Assembly: GCA_036258135.1 (NCBI GenBank)
Contig: DATAEG010000040.1
Location: 1 to 10,067 of the forward strand
From: DATAEG01 sp036258135
Lineage (GTDB): Bacteria > Actinomycetota > Actinomycetes > Mycobacteriales > Jatrophihabitantaceae
Direction: 5' to 3'
Length of the DNA stretch: 10,067 bases
Positions 1 to 6,496 of this stretch are shown one piece after another (the stretch's first letter is position 1; the number at the start of each line of letters is the position of its first letter). The translations under genes were made by a program, and so were the position numbers. The notes under the pieces were generated by a model, which saw only the letters and a list, made by a program, of their open reading frames with translations, was not told where the DNA came from and searched no databases.

Positions 1-1085
1 ACCTGGTTCTGGATCAGCTCGCCGACCGTGCGCAGACGACGGTTGCCGAAGTGGTCGATGTCGTCGACCTCGTAGCCCTCCTCACCCGCGTGCAGCCGGA
101 TGAGGTACTCGATCGTCTTGACGATGTCGTCCTCAGTGAGGGTGCCGTGCCCGATCGGCGTGTCCGTGCCGAGCTTCTTGTTGGCCTTGTAGCGGCCCAC
201 CTTGGCCAAGTCGTAGCGCTTCGGGTTGAAGAAGAGGTTCTCCAGCAGCGCCTGCGCCGACTCGCGGGTCGGCGGCTCGCCCGGCCGAAGCTTGCGGTAG
301 ATGTCGAGCAGCGCCTCGTCCTGGGTACCGATGTGGTCCTTCTCCAGGGTGGCCAGCAGCGTCTCCGACCAGCTGAAGTGCTCGCGGATTCGGTCCGGCG
401 TCCAACCCAGAGCCTTGAGCAGGACGGTGACCGGCTGGCGCCGCTTGCGGTCGATGCGCACACCGACGGTCTGCCGCTTGTCGACGTCGAACTCCAGCCA
501 GGCGCCGCGACCCGGGATGATCTTGACGCCGAACACGTCGACGTCGGAGGTCTTGTCGATCGACCGGTCGAAGTACACGCCCGGCGAGCGCACCAGCTGG
601 CTGACCACGACACGCTCGGTGCCGTTGATCACGAACGTGCCCTTCCGGGTCATCATTGGGAAGTCGCCCATGAACACCGTCTGGCTCTTGATCTCGCCGG
701 TGGTGTTGTTGGTGAACTCGGCGGTGACGAACAGCGGGGCCGCGTAGGTCATGTCTTTGTCCTTGCACTCCTCGATCGAGGCCTTCACGTCCTCGAAGCG
801 GGGGTTGGAGAAGGACAGGCTCATCGAGCCGGAGAAGTCCTCGATAGGGCTGATCTCGCCGAGGATCTCCGCCAGGCCGGACTCGACGGAGGCGTCCTGG
901 CCGGCGGCGGCGCGCTGCTGCCAGGCCTCGTTGCCGATCAGCCAGTCAAAGGAGTCGGTCTGGAGGGCCAGGAGGTTCGGGACTTCGAGGGGCTCGCGGA
1001 TCTTTGCGAAGGAGGTTCGGGTGGGTGCGCCGGGAATTCCGGTCTGGTCGGCGCGGGACTTCGTGCTGGTGCGGGCGGCTGCCAA
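1..1085 (-). CDS. rpoB: RNA polymerase beta subunit, N-terminal part (runs off the left edge)
   Basis: Encodes the first 361 residues of the beta subunit of DNA-directed RNA polymerase, cut by the window edge. Seen: the N-terminal block FAKIREPLEVPNLLALQ, then SPIEDFSGSMSLSF, TGEIKSQTVFMGDFPMMT, INGTERVVVSQLVRSPGVYF and RRLRTVGELIQNQ at the edge, all in family order (protrusion and lobe domains, entering the fork). The start chosen is TTG at 1085: it has a clear ribosome binding site (GGAAGGA, 6 nt away) and an in-frame TAG lies a few codons upstream, with no ATG or GTG between. Val170 of the RSPGV motif, which corresponds to the minor N-terminal rifampicin site (E. coli V146), is wild type. 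The main rifampicin-resistance region lies beyond the window. The gene sits 409 nt behind rplL and probably has its own promoter. Confidence 0.98.
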   Translation of the reverse strand, partial: MAAARTSTKSRADQTGIPGAPTRTSFAKIREPLEVPNLLALQTDSFDWLIGNEAWQQRAAAGQDASVESGLAEILGEISPIEDFSGSMSLSFSNPRFEDVKASIEECKDKDMTYAAPLFVTAEFTNNTTGEIKSQTVFMGDFPMMTRKGTFVINGTERVVVSQLVRSPGVYFDRSIDKTSDVDVFGVKIIPGRGAWLEFDVDKRQTVGVRIDRKRRQPVTVLLKALGWTPDRIREHFSWSETLLATLEKDHIGTQDEALLDIYRKLRPGEPPTRESAQALLENLFFNPKRYDLAKVGRYKANKKLGTDTPIGHGTLTEDDIVKTIEYLIRLHAGEEGYEVDDIDHFGNRRLRTVGELIQNQ

Positions 1086-1181
1086 GATGCGTCCTTCCAA
1101 GGACTAGCGGTCCAAACGAGCGGCACGCGGTGCCCGCCTGCTGACCGCGATCTCGGGGTCCGAACCCGGGCAGGCTAAAGA

Positions 1182-1196
1182 GACCCTTTACGGGTC
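1182..1196 (-). other. Small hairpin in the rpoB leader
   Basis: GACCC-(5 nt)-GGGTC, a perfect 5-bp stem. On the transcribed strand it is followed by TCTTTA, so it looks like a miniature attenuator. It lies downstream of the proximal promoter candidate, inside the presumed rpoB leader. The stem is short, so a functional role is uncertain. Confidence 0.3.
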
Positions 1197-1226
1197 GACG
1201 GTAGGCAGAGGGCAGCGCAACCAACG

Positions 1227-1255
1227 AGTGTAGCTCCGGAAGGCGTACTTGTCTA
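1227..1255 (-). promoter_or_regulatory. Candidate rpoB promoter (proximal)
   Basis: On the minus strand TAGACA (1250-1255) is followed by exactly 17 nt and TACACT (1227-1232). This is five of six bases of the housekeeping -35 consensus plus a good actinobacterial TAnnnT -10 box. Transcription would begin near 1220 and give a leader of about 135 nt before the rpoB TTG start. A dedicated promoter between rplL and rpoB is known in several actinomycetes, so the position is sensible. No experimental support is available from sequence. Confidence 0.6.
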
Positions 1256-1346
1256 GGCCACCTCTATTTCAGCTCGAGGCAGCCTATCGCTGCGGCACTT
1301 CGGGAATCCGGTCCGAACCGCCTTCCTGGGCTGTAGCGCCGCAGAT

Positions 1347-1375
1347 AGGGTGCCGCGATCTGCCGCTGGCGTCAA
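1347..1375 (-). promoter_or_regulatory. Weaker candidate rpoB promoter (distal)
   Basis: Minus-strand TTGACG (1370-1375), a 17-nt spacer, then CACCCT (1347-1352). The -35 box is near consensus but the -10 box keeps only the second A and last T. It would add a transcript with a leader of roughly 255 nt. It may be only a chance match; the proximal site is the stronger one. Confidence 0.3.
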
Positions 1376-1382
1376 GCATGGC

Positions 1383-1411
1383 GGACCTGTTTGGCGCCGT
1401 CCCACAGGTCC
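1383..1411 (-). other. Hairpin between rplL and rpoB (8-bp perfect stem)
   Basis: GGACCTGT (1383-1390) and its exact reverse complement ACAGGTCC (1404-1411) flank a 13-nt loop containing the palindrome GGCGCC. It lies about 85 nt behind the rplL stop and just upstream of the distal promoter candidate. It may be an attenuator or an RNA processing site that separates rplJL from rpoBC expression, as in the E. coli rplL-rpoB spacer. That role is inferred by position only. Confidence 0.4.
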
Positions 1412-1446
1412 CAGAGGGCCGTAAGGGCAGCTCGAACCCGCGCGGA

Positions 1447-1468
1447 CACGGGCCGAGCCGGCCCTGTG
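1447..1468 (-). terminator. Candidate terminator/attenuator hairpin behind rplL
   Basis: GGGCCG (1450-1455) pairs with CGGCCC (1459-1464) around a 3-nt loop. The stem extends through CAC/GTG (1447-1449 and 1466-1468) past one bulged base. It sits about 26 nt behind the rplL stop. There is no T-run, which is common for GC-rich actinobacterial terminators. It could cause partial termination before rpoB. Confidence 0.4.
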
Positions 1469-1494
1469 GGTGCAGCTGTGGACGGTGCGGTGGA

Positions 1495-1887
1495 CTACTT
1501 GACGGTGACGCTGGCGCCGGCGGCCTCGAGGACCTCCTTGGCCTTGTCGGCCGCCTCCTTGTTGACCTTCTCCAGGACCGGCTTGGGCGCGCCGTCGACC
1601 AGGTCCTTGGCCTCCTTCAGGCCGAGGCTGGTCAGGGTGCGCACCTCCTTGATGACCTGGATCTTCTTCTCGCCGGCGCCCTCGAGGATGACGTCGAACT
1701 CGTCCTGTTCCTCGGCGGCCTCGGCCTCGGCCCCACCGCCACCACCGGCGGCCGGGGCCGCGACGGCGACCGGAGCGGCTGCAGTGACGTCGAAGGTCTC
1801 CTCGAACTGCTTTACGAAGTCCGAGAGCTCCAGCAGCGTCATTTCCTTGAACGCGTCGAGCAGCTCGTCGGTGCTGAGCTTCGCCAT
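1495..1887 (-). CDS. rplL: 50S ribosomal protein L7/L12
   Basis: Encodes the 130-aa acidic stalk protein L7/L12, which binds L10 as dimers and recruits translation GTPases. Seen: an N-terminal dimerisation helix region (MAKLSTDELLDAFKEMTLLE), a flexible Ala/Gly/Glu-rich hinge at about residues 34-61, and the globular C-terminal domain beginning FDVILEGAGEKKIQVIK with the conserved LGLKEAKDLVDGAPKPV motif. Length is normal. The ATG start has the ribosome binding site AAAGGA 8 nt upstream. The gene follows rplJ after 87 nt, and that spacer holds a strong hairpin that may help set the excess of L12 over L10. Confidence 0.98.
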   Translation of the reverse strand: MAKLSTDELLDAFKEMTLLELSDFVKQFEETFDVTAAAPVAVAAPAAGGGGGAEAEAAEEQDEFDVILEGAGEKKIQVIKEVRTLTSLGLKEAKDLVDGAPKPVLEKVNKEAADKAKEVLEAAGASVTVK

Positions 1888-1934
1888 GTCTGGCGTCCTT
1901 TCTGTCGTGCCGGGTGAGCCGGCGATTGGGGCTA

Positions 1935-1971
1935 GGGCCCCACCAGATCGCTGCGCGATCCGGCGGGACCC
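1935..1971 (-). other. 17-bp stem-loop between rplJ and rplL
   Basis: Two 17-nt arms (1935-1951 and 1955-1971) pair without interruption around the loop TGC when G-U pairs are allowed in the minus-strand RNA. The inner six pairs (GATCGC/GCGATC) are perfect Watson-Crick. The stem begins 3 nt past the rplJ stop and ends about 47 nt before the rplL start. No T-run follows. It could be a partial terminator, an RNase processing site or a 3'-end stabiliser. Confidence 0.6.
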
Positions 1972-1974
1972 CGG

Positions 1975-2577
1975 TTAATCCGCCGGCTCGGCGGGAGTCT
2001 CGGGTTCCTCGGCGGCTGGCGCGGACGGCGCGGGCTCCAGGTCAGACGTGCCCGCAGCAGCGCCGGTCGCCTTTTGCTCCTCGAGCGCCTTGGCCAGCCG
2101 CGCGACCTGGGCAAGCGGGGCCTGGAACAGTCCGGCGGCTCGGGAGGGCAGCGCCTTCATGACACCGGCCAGCTTGGCCAGCAGCATGTCGCGGGACTCC
2201 AGGTCGGCGATCCGCGTCACCTCGGCCGCGGTGAGCGCCTTGCCGTCGAGCAGGCCGCCCTTGATCACCAGCACTGGGTTGGCCCGGGCGAAGTCACGCA
2301 GACCCTTGGCCGCGACGACGGCGTCTCCGCGAACGAACGCGATGGCCGTCGGACCAGTGAACAGGGCGTCGTCGATGGCCACGCCGGCGTCAGCGGCGGC
2401 ACGCTTGGTGAGCGTGTTCTTGACGACCGCGTACGTCGTCTCACGGCCCAGCGCCCGCCGCAGCGCGCTGATCTGCTTGACGGTTAGCCCGCGGTACTCG
2501 GTGATGAGTGCCGCGTTCGACGAGGTGAATCGCTGCGCGATCGCCGCGACGGCATCTTCCTTCTCGGTGGTCGGCAC
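1975..2577 (-). CDS. rplJ: 50S ribosomal protein L10
   Basis: Encodes L10, the base of the ribosomal stalk: it binds 23S rRNA with L11 and carries L7/L12 dimers on its C-terminal helix; excess L10-L12 represses its own mRNA. Seen: ALITEYRGLTVKQISALRRAL near the N-terminus, VVKNTLTKRAA, FTGPTAIAF, and an alanine/glutamate/proline-rich C-terminal tail typical of actinobacterial L10. The predicted protein is 200 aa. I chose GTG at 2577 because an AGGAGG stretch lies immediately upstream and the family N-terminus starts close to TEKEDAVAAIAQRF. The reading frame stays open for 187 codons further upstream, but that part has no homology signal and crosses the leader RNA. rplL follows directly. Confidence 0.96.
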   Translation of the reverse strand: MPTTEKEDAVAAIAQRFTSSNAALITEYRGLTVKQISALRRALGRETTYAVVKNTLTKRAAADAGVAIDDALFTGPTAIAFVRGDAVVAAKGLRDFARANPVLVIKGGLLDGKALTAAEVTRIADLESRDMLLAKLAGVMKALPSRAAGLFQAPLAQVARLAKALEEQKATGAAAGTSDLEPAPSAPAAEEPETPAEPAD

Positions 2578-2599
2578 GGTCCTCCTCTCGCATGTCTCG

Positions 2600-2785
2600 T
2601 GCCGGCAGCTGCGGGTGCGTTCAACCGTCCGGGCCGGAGAGGAAGGGCGGTCGGCGCAGGGCACGGACCGCGGCAGGCGCGTGACGCACCGCCAGTTCCG
2701 TCCAACCTGCGCGGGCCGCCCCGGCGCTCCGGAGATCGTTCGGCTGCGTGTGCGCACGCAGCGACCAGCGGTCTTTGGGTGGATC
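2600..2785 (-). promoter_or_regulatory. Ribosomal protein L10 leader RNA (autoregulatory)
   Basis: The non-coding stretch before rplJ has the layout of an L10 leader. Going 5' to 3' on the minus strand: AAAGACCGCTGGTCG with a GACC/GGTC stem (2763-2773), a perfect 7-bp hairpin CTGCGTG/CACGCAG (2744-2761), then a longer element whose arms CCGCGCAGG (2706-2714) and CCTGCCGCGG (2668-2677) pair with one bulged C. The AGACCGCTGGTCG element is one I recall from actinobacterial rplJ leaders. In such leaders the L10-L12 complex binds and represses. The exact boundaries are approximate, and a covariance-model search would settle it. Confidence 0.65.
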
Positions 2786-2793
2786 AGCCGACG

Positions 2794-2824
2794 ATGGTAC
2801 GTGAGGTCGGCCGGTCCGCGCCAA
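2794..2824 (-). promoter_or_regulatory. Candidate rplJ-rplL promoter
   Basis: Minus-strand TTGGCG (2819-2824) and TACCAT (2794-2799) with a 19-nt spacer. The -10 box is good; the spacer is longer than ideal. Transcription would begin near 2787, right at the 5' end of the L10 leader, which supports the call. It lies directly behind the stop codon of the TPR-CHAT gene. Confidence 0.45.
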
Positions 2825-2839
2825 TCGCCGGGTCGGACT

Positions 2840-5404
2840 CTAGGCGGGCGACGCCGCCTGCCACGACGCGCCGAAGCAGACGAACGGCACGGGCGTCTTG
2901 TCGTCCTGACCGGCAAGGGCCGAGGCCAGCGCCTCGGCCGAGCCGGCGCCACGGGAGAGTTCGCGATGATAGCCGGCCATCGTCTCCGCGGCGGCGGTGT
3001 CGTTGACTCGCGCGACGCTGGCCACGACGCTGCGTACACCCAGCCGGAGCAAGACGCTGGTGAGGCCGAGCGCCTCGTCCCCCGGCCGGGGAGTCGAGCG
3101 ACCCACTTCACAGGCGGACAGAACGACGTGCGAGGCACGCACGGTGGCCGGATCCAGCTCGTGAGCGAAGACAGGCCCGTCGGCCAGCCGCAACGAAGAG
3201 AAGAGCGGGCTGTCCGCCTGATGGGTGCCGTGCGCGGCGACGTGAACTACGTCGGCGTCGCCCATGGCGGACATGGCGGCGGTACGGTCGGCGTTCGCAC
3301 CCTCCTGAAGCCGCGCGCCCGGCCAGCACCCGACCACCGTGCGCGCCTCGTGCGAGGCCCGGGACAGTCCGGGTCCCGCCAGCGCGGTCACGGCTGGACG
3401 CAGGGCGTGGTCAAGGCCACTGCGCCGTACCCAGCCGCTGGCGGATGAGGTAGCGACCGTCGGGACGGCGCGCCGAGACGGCAACGCGTTCCACGGCACC
3501 GTGTCCAGCGTGCCCGCGGTGACCACGACAACGCTTTGCGTCGCCAGGCCGAGTGGCTGGAGCAGCGCATCGTCCAGCTTGCGCAGGTCCCTGTCCAGCG
3601 AGCCGTGGACAACCCGCCGGACAGGATCCGGAACCTGATCCAACGCCAGGACGTCCAGGTCGGCATGCGTGCGGCGGATCAGAGCCCGGACATCGCTGAA
3701 CGGCCCGAGCGACTGGAGAGCCAACGCCGCCCCGCTCACGACGACGGCACCGAGCTGCCCGCCCGAGACGAAGTAGGCGACGAGCACCACGCCGTGCCGG
3801 CGAACCGTCGCCACAATGTCGGCCACACTGGCCACATTGGCGGCCGCGCCGGTTCCGGCGGCCGTCCACGCACGGTCCCTCAGGCGGTGCTGGAGGTCGG
3901 CGACGAGTCGGCGTTGCGCTGACTCCTCCGCCTCGTCCTGGATCAGCCGCGCCTCCCGGGCAGCATCGACGGCGACCCGCAGCTGGCTGAGCAACTCGGC
4001 TTCCTCGGGATCGGCCGGCGGCCGCAATGACACCACCCGGGTGCTGGTGGCGCGGCCGCGTTCCACCGCCGCCAGGATCTCGCTCGGACGTCCGGTCCGC
4101 AGGGCGATCGCCAGATCGAGCTGGGCCAGCCGCCGGCCGTGCACGGCGCTGGCCGTCTGAAGGTCGATGCTGCCGAACCGGGCCTGGTAGGAGGCCAGCT
4201 CGCGAAGACCGGTACGCAGCTCCGTCCGGGCTTGCGCGGTCTGCCCGCCAGCGAGGCCGAGTTCGGCGCGGACGAGACGGGCGTGCAGCCGCGCAGTGAT
4301 GGGGTCGCCACGGCGCAACGGCCCGGCCTGCTCGGCCGCCTCCGTCGCCTGCCTGACATGCCCAGCCCGCAGGAACGCCTGCGCGGCAATGCGGTATGCC
4401 GTCGCCGCCTCCGCTTGACGGGCCGCCGCCTGCAGCTCACGGGCGACCGCCAGCGCCGGACCCGCTAGCCGGCTACCAGGCCGGCCGTCGGCCAGGTCAG
4501 CCTGCAGCAGCAACAACTGTGCCCGCGATAGCCAGCCGGTGCTGCCCCGGCGCCGGAACCGGTCGCGCGCCCGGGCCGCGAGCCGGCGCGCCAGACCCAG
4601 CTCGCCAGCGAGCAGCGCGCACTCCGCGCGGGCCAGTTCCACCTCGCCGACGTCCTGCCACTGCCGGTGCAGCCGGAACAACGCCTCGGCTCGTGCCAGG
4701 GTCTCGGCGCCTTCGATTGTCAGCCCGGACTCGATGAGCACTCGGGCCCGGTCGAGCTCGGTCACGCCGAACTGTTCCGGCGCGGCCCGCGCGGCGTCCC
4801 CCAGCAGCTTCAAAGCGAGCGGGAGGTTTCCGGCGAGGAACTCCGCGTAACCGAGGTTGTGCTTCGCCTTGAAGGCCTCCAGGCCCAGGCCGGCCCGATC
4901 CGCGGCCGCCGCCGCTCGGCTGAGGTCCGAGCGGGCAATGTTCAATCGGCCCCGATAGAGGTTCAGCGCGCCGCGGTTGATCAAGATGCTGATCCGGTCG
5001 AATGGCGCGCCGAACTCGAGCAGTTCGACCGCCGCGTCGAACCGCCTGAGTGCTTCGTCCAGATCCCCGGCACGGTAGGCCATCACGCCGTGCTGGCTGT
5101 TGACTAGCAGAAGCAGTTCTCGGTCGCCGACCGCTTCGCTGATTGTGCGGGCTCGTGCCAGCTCGACGAGACCGGCGTGAACGCCCTCCGTCTCCGCGAC
5201 GTTGTACGCCAACGTCAGCGACAGCCGCGCGCGGAGCCGGACGGCGTCCGGTGCGTCGTCATCACCCAGCGTCCGCAACGCCCCGCGGAGCAGCCGCACC
5301 GCCCGAGCCGGGCGGCCCAGCGTGCTCTCCCGCTTGGCGACGTCGTGCGTGCGGCGCACCGCATCGATGATCGCTGGTCCTTGATCATCTTTAGCGACCG
5401 TCAC
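2840..5404 (-). CDS. TPR-CHAT caspase-like cysteine protease
   Basis: Predicted 854-aa cytoplasmic protein with no signal peptide or membrane segment. Residues about 15-450 are alpha-helical tetratricopeptide-type repeats (for example QHGVMAYRAGDLDEALRRFD, KHNLGYAEFLAGNLPLALKL). A charged helical linker follows (about 463-511). Residues about 530-850 form a CHAT domain: VVVVTAGTLDTVPWNALPS, the catalytic His725 in HVAAHG, the catalytic Cys765 in VVLSACEVG, and the family block GDEALGLTSVLLRLGVRSVVAS. The His/Cys dyad is intact, so it should be an active peptidase of the caspase/separase clan; the TPR part probably senses or binds a partner. The same architecture occurs in Csx29 of type III-E CRISPR, but no CRISPR is present here. 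The start is GTG, 16 nt behind the upstream gene, with no clear ribosome binding site, so translation may depend on coupling. Substrate unknown. Confidence 0.9.
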   Translation of the reverse strand: MTVAKDDQGPAIIDAVRRTHDVAKRESTLGRPARAVRLLRGALRTLGDDDAPDAVRLRARLSLTLAYNVAETEGVHAGLVELARARTISEAVGDRELLLLVNSQHGVMAYRAGDLDEALRRFDAAVELLEFGAPFDRISILINRGALNLYRGRLNIARSDLSRAAAAADRAGLGLEAFKAKHNLGYAEFLAGNLPLALKLLGDAARAAPEQFGVTELDRARVLIESGLTIEGAETLARAEALFRLHRQWQDVGEVELARAECALLAGELGLARRLAARARDRFRRRGSTGWLSRAQLLLLQADLADGRPGSRLAGPALAVARELQAAARQAEAATAYRIAAQAFLRAGHVRQATEAAEQAGPLRRGDPITARLHARLVRAELGLAGGQTAQARTELRTGLRELASYQARFGSIDLQTASAVHGRRLAQLDLAIALRTGRPSEILAAVERGRATSTRVVSLRPPADPEEAELLSQLRVAVDAAREARLIQDEAEESAQRRLVADLQHRLRDRAWTAAGTGAAANVASVADIVATVRRHGVVLVAYFVSGGQLGAVVVSGAALALQSLGPFSDVRALIRRTHADLDVLALDQVPDPVRRVVHGSLDRDLRKLDDALLQPLGLATQSVVVVTAGTLDTVPWNALPSRRAVPTVATSSASGWVRRSGLDHALRPAVTALAGPGLSRASHEARTVVGCWPGARLQEGANADRTAAMSAMGDADVVHVAAHGTHQADSPLFSSLRLADGPVFAHELDPATVRASHVVLSACEVGRSTPRPGDEALGLTSVLLRLGVRSVVASVARVNDTAAAETMAGYHRELSRGAGSAEALASALAGQDDKTPVPFVCFGASWQAASPA

Positions 5405-5420
5405 ACAAAGAGAACCTAGT

Positions 5421-5909
5421 TCACAGCTGGATCGACGGCGTGATTACTGGCGCTCCGCCGACGGGGCGCAGCACGAACTGGGCGAGCCCGATCGAGACGT
5501 CTTCGAACACGAACCGACCGTCCTCGTCGGCGACGGTATGTTCCGAGCCGCGTTCGAGACGCAACTCCACCGGCAGACCCGCGCCGGGCGCGGCCCATCC
5601 ATCGATGCGTACAGTGCCGGGGCCGGCCGGCGTGACCGTGACCATGGTCGTCAGAGTCGAGCTGGAGAACGTGATTGTTTCTACGCCGGTCGGTGCCTCG
5701 GCCCGGGCGGCCATCGACTCCGTGCCCCATCGCTGCAGCTCTGCGACCTCGGCGTGCAGCGCGTCCAAGGTGATGGCGAACTGGCTGCGGGCGACCAGGT
5801 CGGGCGGGACCGGGTCCGCCTCCGCGTACATCTGTGCCATTCGCCGCAGGATGTGCTCGTCGTAGTCGTCGAGCGCCGCGTCGGCGTCGTGGTCACGCAC
5901 GTTGTTCAT
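5421..5909 (-). CDS. Unrecognised 162-aa protein, possible beta-sandwich (carboxypeptidase-regulatory-like) C-terminus
   Basis: I cannot assign this to a characterised protein. Seen: a very acidic N-terminus (RDHDADAALDDYDEH), a predicted helical segment about residues 15-65 containing DPVPPDLVARSQFAITLDAL and AEVAELQRW, then a beta-rich half. The end pattern GAGLPVELRLERG...DEDGRFVFEDV...AQFVLRP resembles carboxypeptidase-regulatory-like or transthyretin-like sandwiches, where a DxDGxF turn precedes a strand. It has no cysteine, signal peptide or membrane helix. I chose ATG at 5909 because it overlaps the sigma factor stop (ATGA), the same arrangement as at the previous junction; a GTG four codons upstream (5921) is possible. 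Lying between a sigma factor and a CHAT protease, it may be an adaptor, an anti-sigma factor or a protease substrate. This is inference: the zinc-binding motif of common anti-sigma factors is absent. Confidence 0.85.
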   Translation of the reverse strand: MNNVRDHDADAALDDYDEHILRRMAQMYAEADPVPPDLVARSQFAITLDALHAEVAELQRWGTESMAARAEAPTGVETITFSSSTLTTMVTVTPAGPGTVRIDGWAAPGAGLPVELRLERGSEHTVADEDGRFVFEDVSIGLAQFVLRPVGGAPVITPSIQL

Positions 5910-6496
5910 TCGATCCCCCACGCTGGGTCAGTTGACAGGAGTGCCCGGAGTTTTGCTAGGCAACGGCCCCGCGTGGGACCGATGCTGCCGACTGGCATGC
6001 CCAACGCATCAGCCACCGCCGAGTAGTCGGGACGGTCGGCGAAAGCTATGACGCGCAGCAGTTGCTGGCAGCGGGCCGGCAGCTGTGCGACATGCCGCCA
6101 GAGCGCCGAGGCGTCGGCGGAGCGCAGGACGAGCTCGTCCGGCGACTCCTCGTTGCTCGGTCGCGCCTCGAATTCGTCGGCCTCCATCGCCCCCAACCTG
6201 GACTGCCGCGAGGCAGTCCGCCACGCCTCTCGGCGCACGGTGACGATCATCCAATGCAGCACAGCGATCGGGCTGGTGATAGAACCCGCGTTGCGGATCA
6301 GCGCCAGCCAGGCGGACTGCACTACATCCTCTGCGCTGTGCGCGTCCAGCCGCTGCGCGCGCGCGGTGTGCCACAGAATCGGCGTCAGCAGCGCGACCAG
6401 ATCGGCCATTTTGGCCTTGTCGCCCTCACGGAACTGGTCGAACAGGGTACCGGCCTTGGCGGCCAGCGTCTCGGGCACGGGCGTCGCGTCGATCAC
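5906..6496 (-). CDS. ECF-type RNA polymerase sigma factor (sigma-70 family)
   Basis: Predicted 196-aa sigma factor that would direct RNA polymerase to a dedicated promoter set. Seen: region 2 at about residues 31-100, including the core-binding and -10-melting helices (DAHSAEDVVQSAWLALIRN, then HWMIVTVRREAWRTASR); a short acidic linker (EESPDELVLRS); and region 4 at about 130-187 with WRHVAQLPARCQQLLRVIAF and the helix-turn-helix YSAVADALGMPVGSIGPTRG. Regions 1 and 3 are missing, as in ECF sigma factors. The GTG start overlaps the protease stop (GTGA), and its stop overlaps the next start (ATGA), so translation is probably coupled on both sides. No typical membrane or zinc-binding anti-sigma gene is next to it. 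Confidence 0.93.
   Translation of the reverse strand: MIDATPVPETLAAKAGTLFDQFREGDKAKMADLVALLTPILWHTARAQRLDAHSAEDVVQSAWLALIRNAGSITSPIAVLHWMIVTVRREAWRTASRQSRLGAMEADEFEARPSNEESPDELVLRSADASALWRHVAQLPARCQQLLRVIAFADRPDYSAVADALGMPVGSIGPTRGRCLAKLRALLSTDPAWGIE

Noticed and set aside
51..1178. 375-codon open frame on the plus strand
   Set aside because: Antisense to rpoB, with no recognisable motif.
2578..3138. In-frame upstream extension of rplJ by 187 codons
   Set aside because: It crosses the leader RNA and the end of the CHAT gene in another frame, encodes Arg/Pro-rich sequence without homology, and the GTG at 2577 has an AGGAGG sequence and gives the normal L10 length.
2048..3448. 466-codon open frame on the plus strand
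   Set aside because: It is antisense to rplJ, its leader and the CHAT domain, whose conserved motifs prove the minus-strand frames; the translated product is Arg/Ala-rich and shows no domain. High GC keeps antisense frames open.
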